This document shows, piece after piece, positions 18,881 to 27,784 of a stretch of 64,000 nt of DNA (position 1 is the first letter of the stretch; each line of letters opens with the position of its first letter). This stretch comes from Echinicola strongylocentroti (GTDB lineage: Bacteria > Bacteroidota > Bacteroidia > Cytophagales > Cyclobacteriaceae). The position numbers and the translations under genes are program-made. The notes under the pieces were generated by a model. It saw only the letters and a list, made by a program, of their open reading frames with translations, did not search any database and had not been told where the DNA came from. The stretch is taken from contig NZ_CP030041.1 of assembly GCF_003260975.1 (NCBI RefSeq), positions 4,777,501 to 4,841,500 on the forward strand, in the 5' to 3' direction.

Positions 18881-19606
18881 ATGACTATTCTAATTGCTAA
18901 TGATGATGGTATCCACAGTCCGGGCTTGCGAGCATTGGCAGAAGTAGCTTCTGCTTTTGGAGAGGTGAAAATCATGGCTCCTGACGCAGAACGCTCGTCT
19001 ACTGGCCATGCCATCACTTCTGGTCGGCCTTTGAGCATGAAGAAAATGGATATTGGTGATTTTGACGCGTACAGGGTAGATGGGACTCCAGCGGACTGTG
19101 TTTCGTTGGGGTGTTTCTACTGGGAGAATATTGACGTGGTCCTATCCGGTATCAACTTAGGCCCAAACATCGGCAATGCCATGTGGCATTCAGGGACATT
19201 AGCTGCTGCTAAGCAAGGGGTGTTATTGGGAAAGAAGGGCATTGCCCTCAGTACACCGAGTAAGGATGGTAAGTATCACTTTGAAGCGATAAGGCCATTT
19301 GTCCAGAGGGTAATGGACTTGTTGCTAGACGCCCAAGCACCGCAGTTGGTGAATGTCAATTTTCCTGCCGACCCAAAAGGCCTGGCATGGACAAAGCAAT
19401 CGGTGAGGCATTATGATGGGCAGGTAAAACCCGGCGAGGACCCAATGGGAAGAGAACATTTTTGGTACACTGTAGTACCGATAGAAGAAACTGACAAGGG
19501 AACCGATCGATGGGCAATGGAGCAGGGGATTGTTTCCCTGACTCCACTACGACTGGATTTGACTGATATGGATACCTTGAAAGCTGTCAAGGATAAAGGG
19601 ATCTAG
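18881..19606 (+). CDS. surE: 5'/3'-nucleotidase SurE
   Basis: The 241-residue protein begins MTILIANDDGIHSPG, with the metal-binding Asp8-Asp9 pair of SurE, followed by APDAERSSTGHAIT (the family's conserved Ser loop), VDGTPADCV and LSGINLGPNIG with the metal-binding Asn. SurE dephosphorylates nucleoside monophosphates in the cytosol and is linked to stationary-phase survival. It is monocistronic; a small dyad (TGACAT-TGCG-ATGTCA, 19627-19642) lies between it and the convergent gene. Confidence 0.95.
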   Translation: MTILIANDDGIHSPGLRALAEVASAFGEVKIMAPDAERSSTGHAITSGRPLSMKKMDIGDFDAYRVDGTPADCVSLGCFYWENIDVVLSGINLGPNIGNAMWHSGTLAAAKQGVLLGKKGIALSTPSKDGKYHFEAIRPFVQRVMDLLLDAQAPQLVNVNFPADPKGLAWTKQSVRHYDGQVKPGEDPMGREHFWYTVVPIEETDKGTDRWAMEQGIVSLTPLRLDLTDMDTLKAVKDKGI

Positions 19607-19646
19607 ACATAATTAGATGAATTCCTTGACATTGCGATGTCATTCA

Positions 19647-20849
19647 TCAATCTACCTTGTACATTTTATTGGCAGCATTGATGTATTCCAGTGGATTGAA
19701 GGCAGTGTCAAAGGCGCTTTTTAGGCTGTTTAGTTTGGTTTCCAAGTCACTCATTCTTGGACCGATGTGTTTGGCTTCTTTGTATTTGTCGACCAGGCCA
19801 TTATACTTACTGATGTTTTCACTGATCCGAAAGGTAATTCCCCCAAAACGGATCTTTAATGATTGGATTTCGGCCATTTCATTATAAAATGTATTCTTCC
19901 AGTTTTTGGCATTGACCTCCCTTTCTGTCTTCACCCTCTTGGCAATAATGTTGGTCAGTTCATTAAGGTATTCGTACCGTTGATTAGCATCATTTTCATT
20001 GCTATAGCTTCGTTCAAAATCCTTTTGGTCGATGCCTAGGATCTTGAGATTTTTGTCCAGGTTTTGGGCATATAGCTCCTTCAGCTCCTCCAGCTCCGTA
20101 TCGATGGCTTCCCATTCCGTTTCGATGAGGTTTTTGTCATTGGTGTAAGCGCCAAGCTCCGCCACAAGTTCAAACATCTGTTGGCTTTGTTCTTTCAGCT
20201 TTTTATCCCTTTTTCCCAAGTTGTCGATATAATTGGACATCCCCATGAACAGGGCTTGGCTAAAGGTGCCAAAAATAGGTGTCCCAGCGGATAGGTCACC
20301 AGTAAGGCTCACCAGATTGGATACAACTGATAGCGATGGGTTTTCCTTTTTGTTGTCCTCTACGTAGGCCTGAAAACCTTTGTACCAGTTATTGAAGCCT
20401 GGATACTGTGTGGGGTTTCCGATAGCATCAAGGGTTTTGAAAAAGTCCCGTGCAGCACTGAAGAGGATTAGCGGCCTCAGCTCCCTCTCCATGGAGACCA
20501 AGTTAATGATAGCTGACTGGTAATTTCCCTGATAGATATTGAGTTCAGCGTCTTTTTCGGCTTGTTGGAAGTCCTCGATCAGTTTCACCCGCTCGATCAA
20601 CTTTTCGATTTTTTGTGCTTCACTGCTCGTTTGATTGAGGGATTTGTCCAGCAGCTGGATCCTGTCGTCCAAATCAGAAAGCTTGGTACCCAATTGGTCA
20701 TCCAAAGAGTCTGTTTTCACTTGGATGCTTTTCAACAGGCTCTGTTTGAGCGATTGCTCCAATGAAACCTTCATGCTGTCTGTCTGGCCAAACGCACGTG
20801 CCCCGCTTAGCAGGATGATCAATGTCAAAAGGTAAATATTACTTTTCAT
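19647..20849 (-). CDS. Hypothetical periplasmic coiled-coil protein
   Basis: The 400-residue protein has a Sec signal peptide (MKSNIYLLTLIILLSGARAFGQ, cleavage after AFG or ARA). Residues 25-95 and 215-300 are heptad-rich, so it is largely helical coiled coil, with a more globular middle (about 110-215). The family was not recognised. It converges on surE with a 40-bp gap. It may be a periplasmic or secreted structural protein. Confidence 0.75.
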   Translation of the reverse strand: MKSNIYLLTLIILLSGARAFGQTDSMKVSLEQSLKQSLLKSIQVKTDSLDDQLGTKLSDLDDRIQLLDKSLNQTSSEAQKIEKLIERVKLIEDFQQAEKDAELNIYQGNYQSAIINLVSMERELRPLILFSAARDFFKTLDAIGNPTQYPGFNNWYKGFQAYVEDNKKENPSLSVVSNLVSLTGDLSAGTPIFGTFSQALFMGMSNYIDNLGKRDKKLKEQSQQMFELVAELGAYTNDKNLIETEWEAIDTELEELKELYAQNLDKNLKILGIDQKDFERSYSNENDANQRYEYLNELTNIIAKRVKTEREVNAKNWKNTFYNEMAEIQSLKIRFGGITFRISENISKYNGLVDKYKEAKHIGPRMSDLETKLNSLKSAFDTAFNPLEYINAANKMYKVD

Positions 20850-21272
20850 ACATAACTATTTTCAGTGTAGCTAACGAATTTTGTGCCATAAATACCAGCA
20901 ATGAAGGGAATTGTAAACATAATTCGTTTTCAAAATTAATACTAAAGACCAATAATAAATGGAAATTTCATTTTCAAGCCAAAGATTTTTGCCAATAAGG
21001 CCCTAACTTGTTGATTAATAATGTATAACCAAGTTGCTCATAGAACGGTCCTTCTGTGACAAGTAACTACCCTAGTGAATTCCCCGTACAATCTGAAAGA
21101 AAAAATATTTACTTCCCCCATTGATTGTACCTGAAGAAGTGAAATGATAATTTTGTATAGAGGAAATCACTGGATGATTTTCGCCTTGCAATAGTCCTTT
21201 TAAAAGAAGTATAAATGGGTTATATTGATTGTAAATAAATACTGCTATTTTGAGATAGAAAACCCAAAATAA
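20850..21272. other. Divergent upstream region of the acyl-CoA ligase gene
   Basis: An exact 8-bp inverted repeat, GTACAATC (21086-21093) and GATTGTAC (21123-21130), separated by 29 bp, is the only structure noted. CTATTTTGAG at 21245-21254 is a near -7 match just upstream of the ligase gene. No ORF is present. Confidence 0.4.
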
Positions 21273-22958
21273 ATGACGATGAAAGAATTTCCCTGGTTTA
21301 AGTTCTACCCCAAATCAATCCCTCAAACGGTAGATGTAGAGGCCTATCCAAGTGTGGTAGGGCTTTTTGAAGAGTGTGTTCAGAAATATGGAGATACAGT
21401 CGCCTACGAGTGCATGGGCAAGACACTGAGCTTTCATGAAGTCGACCAGTTGTCAAAGGATTTTGCTTCCTATCTTCAGAATGAACTCAAGTTACAAAAG
21501 GGAGATCGAATTGCCATTCAGATGCCCAATTTGCTTCAGTATCCTGTAGCCATGTTTGGGGCGCTGAGGGCCGGGCTCATTGTCGTCAACACCAATCCTC
21601 TGTATACCCCGCATGAAATGAAGCACCAGTTTCAGGATGCGGAGATTTCTGCTGTGGTGATTGTGGCCAATTTTGCCAGTAATCTGGAAGAAATCCTTCT
21701 GCAGTTGGATGTGAAGCACGTCATCATCACAGAGATAGGCGACCTTCTGGGAGGTCTAAAAGGAGGGATTGTCAATTTTGTGGTCAAGTACATCAAAAAG
21801 ATGATACCTTCCTACAATTTGCCCCATGCCATAAAGTTCAAGGAAACCCTCAATATTGGCAGTCACTATAGCCTTCAGGCTGTTGACCTTAGCTTGGATG
21901 ATACAGCCTACCTCCAGTACACGGGCGGCACCACTGGCGTATCCAAGGGAGCCGAACTGACCCATGGGAATATCATTGCCAATATGCAGCAGATCTCGGC
22001 TTGGATGAGACCAAAACTAAAAGAAGGGGAAGAACTGGTCGTGACGGCACTGCCCATGTACCATATTTTTGCCCTTACGGTAAACTGTCTGGCCATGCTC
22101 AAGATCGGGGCGCACAATCTGCTCATTACCAATCCCAGGGATATGAAAGCGTTTTGTAAAGACCTTCGCAAGCACAAATTCAGTGTAATCACTGGAGTAA
22201 ATACCCTCTTCAATGGCCTGCTGAACCAAGCGTCCTTCAGAAGCTTGGATTTTAGCTACTTGAAAATTTCTGTAGGTGGAGGTATGGCAGTACAAAAGTA
22301 TGTGGCCGAAAAGTGGACTTCGGTGACCGGAACCCCATTGGCCGAAGGCTATGGGCTGACTGAGACATCCCCAGTGGCCTGTTGCAACCCGATTGATGGG
22401 ACAGAGCGCATCGGTACCATTGGGCTTCCTCTTCCCAATACCGAAGTGAAAGTAATAGATGACGAGGGTAATGAACTCCCCAATGGCGAAAAAGGTGAAC
22501 TCTGTATCAAGGGACCGCAAGTAATGAAAGGCTATTGGAACAGGCCAAAAGAAACCGAAGGTGTCTTGCTCAATGACTGGCTAAAGACCGGCGACATCGC
22601 CATAATTACCGATGATGGGTTTATTAAAATAGTGGACCGCAAAAAAGAAATGATCTTGGTGTCGGGCTTTAATGTCTACCCGAACGAAGTAGAAGATGCC
22701 ATTGCCACACATGATAAGGTCATCGAAGTGGGGGTGATCGGAATGCCGGATAAACAATCCACCGAAAAGGTAATTGCCTATGTCGTGCCCAATGATAACT
22801 CCATTACTCCGGCCGAAATCATCAAGCATTGCAGGGAAAGTCTCACCAACTATAAAGTGCCGAGAGAAGTTTACTTTGTGGATGAATTGCCCAAGTCGAA
22901 TGTCGGCAAGATCTTGCGAAGGATCATAAAAGAAGATCATATCAAAAAATCTGCATAA
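21273..22958 (+). CDS. fadD: Long-chain fatty acid--CoA ligase
   Basis: The 561-residue ANL-superfamily enzyme has the AMP-binding P-loop YTGGTTGVSKGAELTHGN (about residues 214-231), the A5 motif AEGYGLTETSP, the A7 motif LKTGDIAIITDDGFIKIVDRKKEMILVSGFNVYP, and the C-terminal catalytic Lys in LPKSNVGKILRR. It activates free fatty acids to acyl-CoA through an acyl-adenylate, at the cytoplasmic membrane. Length and motifs match FadD. Two close ATGs exist (21273 and 21279). It is monocistronic and ends at a bidirectional terminator shared with bioB. Confidence 0.94.
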   Translation: MTMKEFPWFKFYPKSIPQTVDVEAYPSVVGLFEECVQKYGDTVAYECMGKTLSFHEVDQLSKDFASYLQNELKLQKGDRIAIQMPNLLQYPVAMFGALRAGLIVVNTNPLYTPHEMKHQFQDAEISAVVIVANFASNLEEILLQLDVKHVIITEIGDLLGGLKGGIVNFVVKYIKKMIPSYNLPHAIKFKETLNIGSHYSLQAVDLSLDDTAYLQYTGGTTGVSKGAELTHGNIIANMQQISAWMRPKLKEGEELVVTALPMYHIFALTVNCLAMLKIGAHNLLITNPRDMKAFCKDLRKHKFSVITGVNTLFNGLLNQASFRSLDFSYLKISVGGGMAVQKYVAEKWTSVTGTPLAEGYGLTETSPVACCNPIDGTERIGTIGLPLPNTEVKVIDDEGNELPNGEKGELCIKGPQVMKGYWNRPKETEGVLLNDWLKTGDIAIITDDGFIKIVDRKKEMILVSGFNVYPNEVEDAIATHDKVIEVGVIGMPDKQSTEKVIAYVVPNDNSITPAEIIKHCRESLTNYKVPREVYFVDELPKSNVGKILRRIIKEDHIKKSA

Positions 22959-23050
22959 AAAAATAGTGCTGCACCAATTGCAGCACCACAAGTCAGCTCG
23001 ACGGTCATGCTGACCAAAGCAAGGTGCTCAACTACCTCCTTCTAAAAGAT

Positions 23051-23086
23051 AAAACCCGCATTCCAAGTTTTGGAGTGCGGGTTTTA
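23051..23086. terminator. Bidirectional terminator between fadD and bioB
   Basis: AAAACCCGCATTCC and GGAGTGCGGGTTTT form a stem with A and T tracts on either side, midway between two converging genes. A second GC stem (GTGCTGCA/TGCAGCAC) lies at 22968-22986. Confidence 0.85.
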
Positions 23087-23158
23087 GGATAATGATGGAT
23101 TTTCTCTATTGTCGAAAAGACATTTTACTAGGCAATCCCTTTTTTTATCAAAGCCTTA

Positions 23159-24139
23159 TCAAACACTTACTTCTTGGTCTTTAAAAGCCTTTCTCGGCTT
23201 AAGGTTGAGTGTTTGGAAGAGTTTTTTATCCATATCCTCTTCAGGGTTAGGGGTGGTTAGCAGCTTTTCGCCTGCAAAGATCGAATTGGCACCAGCCATG
23301 AAGCAAAGAGCCTGTTCTTCTGTGTTCATGCGTACACGACCAGCAGAAAGCCTCACCATGGATTTTGGCATGATGATTCGAGCGGTAGCGATCATTCTGA
23401 CCATCTCCCAAACTGATACCCGTTCCTGCTTTTCCAGTGGCGTTCCTTCTACAGGTACTAGGGCATTGACAGGAACTGATTCTGGATGCGATGGCAGTGT
23501 AGCGAGGGTGTGCAGCATTCCTACCCGGTCATCCAAGTCTTCACCAAGGCCTATAATACCTCCTGAGCATACAGAAATATCTGCTTTACGCACATTGTCC
23601 AATGTGCCCAGCCTATCATCATAATTCCTGGTAGTGATGATTTCGTTATAATGTTCTTCACTGGTGTCCAAGTTGTGATTATAGGCGTACAGACCCGCAT
23701 CCTTGAGCTTTTGCGCTTGCTCTTCGGACAGCATACCGAGTGTACAGCATACTTCCATGCCCATGTTGTTGACGCCTTTGACCATGTCCAGTACTTTGTC
23801 AAAGTCCCTGTTGTCACGCACTTCTCGCCATGCCGCGCCCATACAAAAACGGGTGCTTCCGGCGGATTTGGCATCTGCCGCACGCTGGATGACTTCTTCT
23901 ACTTCGAGTAGTTTGTGCACCTTGACATCAGTATGGTACCGAGCCGCTTGAGGGCAGTAGGCACAGTCTTCAGGGCATCCCCCGGTCTTGACAGAAAGTA
24001 GCGTACATACTTGTACTTCCTTTGGGTCATGAAATTCTCGATGCACCGTTGCGGCTTTATACATCAATTCCATAATAGGCATATCAAAGATCTCTTTGAT
24101 CTCTTCTCTTGTCCAGTTGTTTCTAATTTCAGTCATCAA
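23159..24139 (-). CDS. bioB: Biotin synthase
   Basis: The 326-residue radical SAM enzyme inserts sulfur into dethiobiotin. The [4Fe-4S] motif [14 protein letters not shown] supplies Cys55, Cys59 and Cys62. Other family features are [25 protein letters not shown] and the C-terminal [10 protein letters not shown] with the Arg that binds the [2Fe-2S] cluster. It is not next to other bio genes here. The start MMTEIRNNW has two adjacent ATGs. Confidence 0.97.
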   Translation of the reverse strand: MMTEIRNNWTREEIKEIFDMPIMELMYKAATVHREFHDPKEVQVCTLLSVKTGGCPEDCAYCPQAARYHTDVKVHKLLEVEEVIQRAADAKSAGSTRFCMGAAWREVRDNRDFDKVLDMVKGVNNMGMEVCCTLGMLSEEQAQKLKDAGLYAYNHNLDTSEEHYNEIITTRNYDDRLGTLDNVRKADISVCSGGIIGLGEDLDDRVGMLHTLATLPSHPESVPVNALVPVEGTPLEKQERVSVWEMVRMIATARIIMPKSMVRLSAGRVRMNTEEQALCFMAGANSIFAGEKLLTTPNPEEDMDKKLFQTLNLKPRKAFKDQEVSV

Positions 24140-24273
24140 ATTAGGATTTGATTGAGAGCTTAATAAACTTTAAAATTATAATAATTTGGTAAGGATACCG
24201 TATTTTTCAAGAGTAAATACATGCTTACTGTCCTTATCGTATTGGCGAACAGTATATTTTCTTCCTCCAAAGG

Positions 24274-24819
24274 TCAAAGTGAGACACGCTTGGCTTGCTC
24301 CAAGTGTCTCCGCTCATGTGTGGTGATGATATCCAAGGCCGTTTCCAAGGGATAAGCAATGAGCTTATTTGCCGGAGATTGGATTACTTGACCTTGTTCT
24401 ATGGCTGGTCCAAGCTGCGGCAACCACTCTGAAAATGCCGTTTGATGGGCTTCAAAAGCCTTCAGCAAATCTTCATTCTTGACTGAATGGTACTTTGCAG
24501 GGTTCCAGACGGGGATGGTCTTGATTTTTTTTGGATTATCGGGTGTTACGGATTTCAGGATCATCTTACCTATCGCCTTGTTTAGAAAGCCGATTTTTCC
24601 AATAAAGGGCTTTTGATAAGTCCCTTCGATCACTTTCTTGAAAATAGGGAAATAACTACTGTTGATAACGATGAGGTGTTGGATGTTTTCAGCAATGCTC
24701 CATGTGTCAGCGTTGGGCTTTTGGTACAGTTGCTCTGTATCAAGGTGCTGGAATGCACTTAGAAAATCCTGAGTAGTGGTCGCTAGGCTGTTTTGCCAGT
24801 AATCTATTTTATTTGTCAT
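24274..24819 (-). CDS. DinB family protein
   Basis: The 181-residue protein has the four-helix DinB/DUF664 fold pattern, with metal-ligand histidines in SIAENIQHLIVI (helix 2) and TTHERRHLEQA (helix 4). DinB_2-type proteins include thiol-dependent enzymes and many members of unknown role; the substrate cannot be deduced. The ATG at 24819 is preferred over an upstream in-frame start. It lies upstream of bioB on the same strand with a 134-bp gap. Confidence 0.82.
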   Translation of the reverse strand: MTNKIDYWQNSLATTTQDFLSAFQHLDTEQLYQKPNADTWSIAENIQHLIVINSSYFPIFKKVIEGTYQKPFIGKIGFLNKAIGKMILKSVTPDNPKKIKTIPVWNPAKYHSVKNEDLLKAFEAHQTAFSEWLPQLGPAIEQGQVIQSPANKLIAYPLETALDIITTHERRHLEQAKRVSL

Positions 24820-24933
24820 CTTGGTAAAAGGGATTGAGAAAACCTTTAGGCTCAAGCCCAGTTAATATTTTGGGACATTTACAGTCAAAATTCGTTATAA
24901 TGATTGACAATTCATTAAAATTGAGCTGTAAAT

Positions 24934-25000
24934 TTATCCCGGTTTATGCATTAGGAATCGTAATAGTCCTAATAGAGGGACTAATGCGTATTCTGGGTTT
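24934..25000. repeat. Internally deleted mini-copy of the TIR repeat family
   Basis: Only the two ends remain: ATCCCGGTTTATGCATTAGG and CTAATGCGTATTCTGGGTTT, separated by about 25 bp. They pair as inverted repeats. The ends match those of copies A-F. Confidence 0.75.
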
Positions 25001-25088
25001 GAGACAATGACGAAACCATCATTTGGGACCAAAGCCGCACTTCTGAGAAAGTAGGGCCAGTTCAGGATGTTTGGCCAATTTCCATGGA

Positions 25089-26459
25089 ATGAAATATGCA
25101 ATTGTAGATATTGAGACGACCGGAGGGTATGGCAGACGCCATCGCATCACAGAGGTGGCTGCCGTAGCCCATGATGGGAGAGAAGTGCTCGGGACATTTC
25201 AAACTTTGGTCAATCCAGATTGTGAAATCCCCGGATATATCACTGGTCTCACTGGTATTGACCAGTCCATGGTCCAGGATGCTCCTTATTTTGAGGATAT
25301 TGCCGAGGAACTGTACACATTTTTAGAGGATAAAATCTTTGTGGCCCATAATGTGAATTTTGATTACCAATTTATCCGGTCAGAGTTTGAGCGGGTGGGT
25401 AGGTCATTTGACAGGCCAAAGTTATGCACGGTAAGACTCAGTAGGAAAATTTTTCCCGGCCTAAAATCATACAGCCTAGGCCGTATTTGTGAGCACAAAA
25501 ACATCGAAATCAAGTCCAGGCACAGGGCTTTTGGTGATGCTGAAGCTACTGCAATACTCTTTGCCAAACTGATCGAGTCAGATGACAATGGAGTCGTCCA
25601 AGAGCTCTTAAAAAGGAATTCGGGCGAAGCATTTTTGCCTCCCAACATCACAAAAGAGCAGTTTTTAGAGCTTCCAGAGGATATTGGCGTTTATTACTTT
25701 CACGATGCCAATGGCAAAGTCATCTATGTGGGTAAGGCCATGAATATCCGAAACCGTTTCAAAGGGCACTTCTCAGGGGCAAAAAAAGGCAAACAAGGCA
25801 TCAAGTCACAGATCCACTCGGTGAGCTACCAGTTGACAGGAAGTGAGTTTTTGGCACTTTTAGTGGAAGCTTTGGAGATAAAACGTCACTGGCCAAAATA
25901 CAATAGAGCCCAAAAAGTAAAAGGCTCACCATGGGGCATCTACAGGTACCAAGATGGGGCTGGTTACGAGCGTTTCCAAGTGGCTAAGATCAATCGCTTT
26001 GCCAAGCCACTTTTGGGCTTTCGGTCACATCATGAGGCATGGTCATGTTTATTGGAAAAAATCGAGAAGTACCAGCTTTGCCCAAAGCTCTGTGGCGTCC
26101 AAAAAACACCTGCGGCCTGTTATGACCATCAAGTTGGTGTATGTTTGGGGGCATGTTGTGGACAAGAATTACCGGCTACATATAATGCGCGCGTTCAGGA
26201 GTGGCTTGGACAAATCAAACAGGAAAAAAACCGATTATTGATCCGAGAAAAAGGGCGAAATAAGGATGAGCAGGCTGCGATCTATTTTGAAGAAGGGGTA
26301 TTGAGGGCTTATGGTTTTGTCCCAGATGATGTGGATTTTGCTACAGATGAAGAAGTTATTGATAGCTTGGAGCCGGTAAAGCCTGTGTCCGAGACTTCTT
26401 CTATTCTGGCACAGTATCTTGCCAATAACCTCATGAAAAAGGTGAGTGTCCTTCCCTGA
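25089..26459 (+). CDS. DnaQ-like exonuclease fused to GIY-YIG (UvrC/Cho-type) nuclease
   Basis: The 456-residue fusion begins with a DEDDh 3'-5' exonuclease domain (residues 1-165): Asp7 and Glu9 in AIVDIETTGG, AHNVNFDYQF and HRAFGDAEAT. A GIY-YIG domain follows at about 197-280 (IGVYYF, VIYVGKA, NIRNRF, and Glu in VEALEIKRHWP). The C-terminal part, with Cys pairs in CPKLCGV and CLGACCG, resembles the UvrC-like region of such fusions. The architecture suggests nucleotide excision or damage processing. The ATG at 25089 is preferred over a TTG 18 bp upstream. Confidence 0.9.
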   Translation: MKYAIVDIETTGGYGRRHRITEVAAVAHDGREVLGTFQTLVNPDCEIPGYITGLTGIDQSMVQDAPYFEDIAEELYTFLEDKIFVAHNVNFDYQFIRSEFERVGRSFDRPKLCTVRLSRKIFPGLKSYSLGRICEHKNIEIKSRHRAFGDAEATAILFAKLIESDDNGVVQELLKRNSGEAFLPPNITKEQFLELPEDIGVYYFHDANGKVIYVGKAMNIRNRFKGHFSGAKKGKQGIKSQIHSVSYQLTGSEFLALLVEALEIKRHWPKYNRAQKVKGSPWGIYRYQDGAGYERFQVAKINRFAKPLLGFRSHHEAWSCLLEKIEKYQLCPKLCGVQKTPAACYDHQVGVCLGACCGQELPATYNARVQEWLGQIKQEKNRLLIREKGRNKDEQAAIYFEEGVLRAYGFVPDDVDFATDEEVIDSLEPVKPVSETSSILAQYLANNLMKKVSVLP

Positions 26460-26693
26460 CGATTATAAAAACACTTCTTTTTGCCATGACTAAACCTTGC
26501 TGAGTGAAGTCCTTTTAGATAACGTAAAAAAAGGTGGGAAATTTTGAAAAATCAGAACAATTTTAGTCATTAACCTTGATTGATGTAAAATCAGCACAAT
26601 ATATTTTCATATTTTTTACATATACAGAATAATTTTTTATATTAAGTGAAAGAGATTCAAAGCATTGTTTTGTAAACCCAAAATATCTACGAT

Positions 26694-27491
26694 ATGAAAA
26701 AGTTGTTTTATTTCGTCCTGATTTTCGTTTTTATGTATCGTGGCGCAGATGCGCAGGAAAGCCACCAATACCTGGTGATCGAATTCATCAAGGTGTCTTC
26801 AAATCAAATGGTGGATTATTCGGAGAACAAAGACTTCTTGGAAAAAATCTACCAGCAAGCAGTAAAACAAGGGGATGTCCAAGGATGGGACTTATGGTCG
26901 CTCCAATCCGGTCCTGATCAAGGAGGATTTCAATATGTCACCATTACTTATTATGATGATCCCGTAAAAATGATGAACGGCATGACAGATGATAATTTTA
27001 TCAATTATGCCAAGCGGGCTTATTCAGATAAAATGAGCGAAATGGAAATCGCCAAGGAAGTAGAAAAAGTCAAGGCCAATAGGGATCTTGCCATGCGTGC
27101 TTACATGACTGTTGTGGCTGAGACAGAGGACAGCTTCAATATGCAGCCCGGCGTACTTGCCTCCTTTGATCTCATGAAAGCTACTGAAGGCCAATTTAAC
27201 GAGTATGAACATGTCGAGGAAGACCTGTACCAGCCGTTTCATCAAAAGAAAGTCGAAGCCAATATGATGGGGAGCTGGAAGTTTCTAAGGACCGCAGTCC
27301 CCATGGGCAGCGAAGCGGATTACACGCACATGACACTTAATTTTTACAACAACTATATGCAGTTCTTCAACTCGATGGAATATGAAGACATGGAAGCTTC
27401 CGAAGAACAGCTGGTGGCCATGGAGGAAGGACTGAGCTCCAGAGACCAAAAATGGGTATACATGGCGACATTGGTCAAGGCGATAAGGTAG
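26694..27491 (+). CDS. Hypothetical secreted protein
   Basis: The 265-residue protein has a signal peptide (MKKLFYFVLIFVFMYRGADA, cleavage before QES). Two similar halves are suggested: HQYLVIEFIKVSSNQMVDYSE with YVTITYYDD, and later FDLMKATEGQFNEYEHVEE with HMTLNFYNN. This resembles a tandem dimeric alpha-beta barrel (ABM-like) fold, which is an inference from pattern only. The family was not recognised. It ends before a strong terminator. Confidence 0.75.
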   Translation: MKKLFYFVLIFVFMYRGADAQESHQYLVIEFIKVSSNQMVDYSENKDFLEKIYQQAVKQGDVQGWDLWSLQSGPDQGGFQYVTITYYDDPVKMMNGMTDDNFINYAKRAYSDKMSEMEIAKEVEKVKANRDLAMRAYMTVVAETEDSFNMQPGVLASFDLMKATEGQFNEYEHVEEDLYQPFHQKKVEANMMGSWKFLRTAVPMGSEADYTHMTLNFYNNYMQFFNSMEYEDMEASEEQLVAMEEGLSSRDQKWVYMATLVKAIR

Positions 27492-27526
27492 GGCTGGTAT
27501 TTTTACCCCCCTTTTTACGCTCTCAA

Positions 27527-27565
27527 GAAAAACCTGACTTTTCGATAAGTCAGGTTTTTCTTTTT
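27527..27565 (+). terminator. Rho-independent terminator
   Basis: AAAAACCTGACTT and AAGTCAGGTTTTT form a perfect stem with a TCGAT-type loop, followed by TCTTTTTC. It lies 36 bp after the secreted-protein gene. Confidence 0.88.
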
Positions 27566-27784
27566 CCCATATAGATATTTTGGCAGGGAGAAAAACAGTC
27601 CTATTACTATTGCTCTTTATGGTAACTTAATGAAGTAGTGATAGTCCAAAATTGACAATTGCAGTACTAAATAATAGTAAAATTAGGGAGGCCAAACCTT
27701 GAGGTGAAAAGGTAATAATATGACAATCTCCCCTTAATACCCCGATCAAAAGAAAGCCTTAGATTGAAATTCAAAATATACACA

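Noticed and set aside
21086..21130. GTACAATC/GATTGTAC inverted repeat as an operator for the acyl-CoA ligase gene
   Set aside because: The arms are only 8 bp and 29 bp apart, with no second copy, so it may be chance.
25089..26459. A defence-system nuclease
   Set aside because: No partner genes of known defence systems lie nearby, and the UvrC-like tail favours repair.
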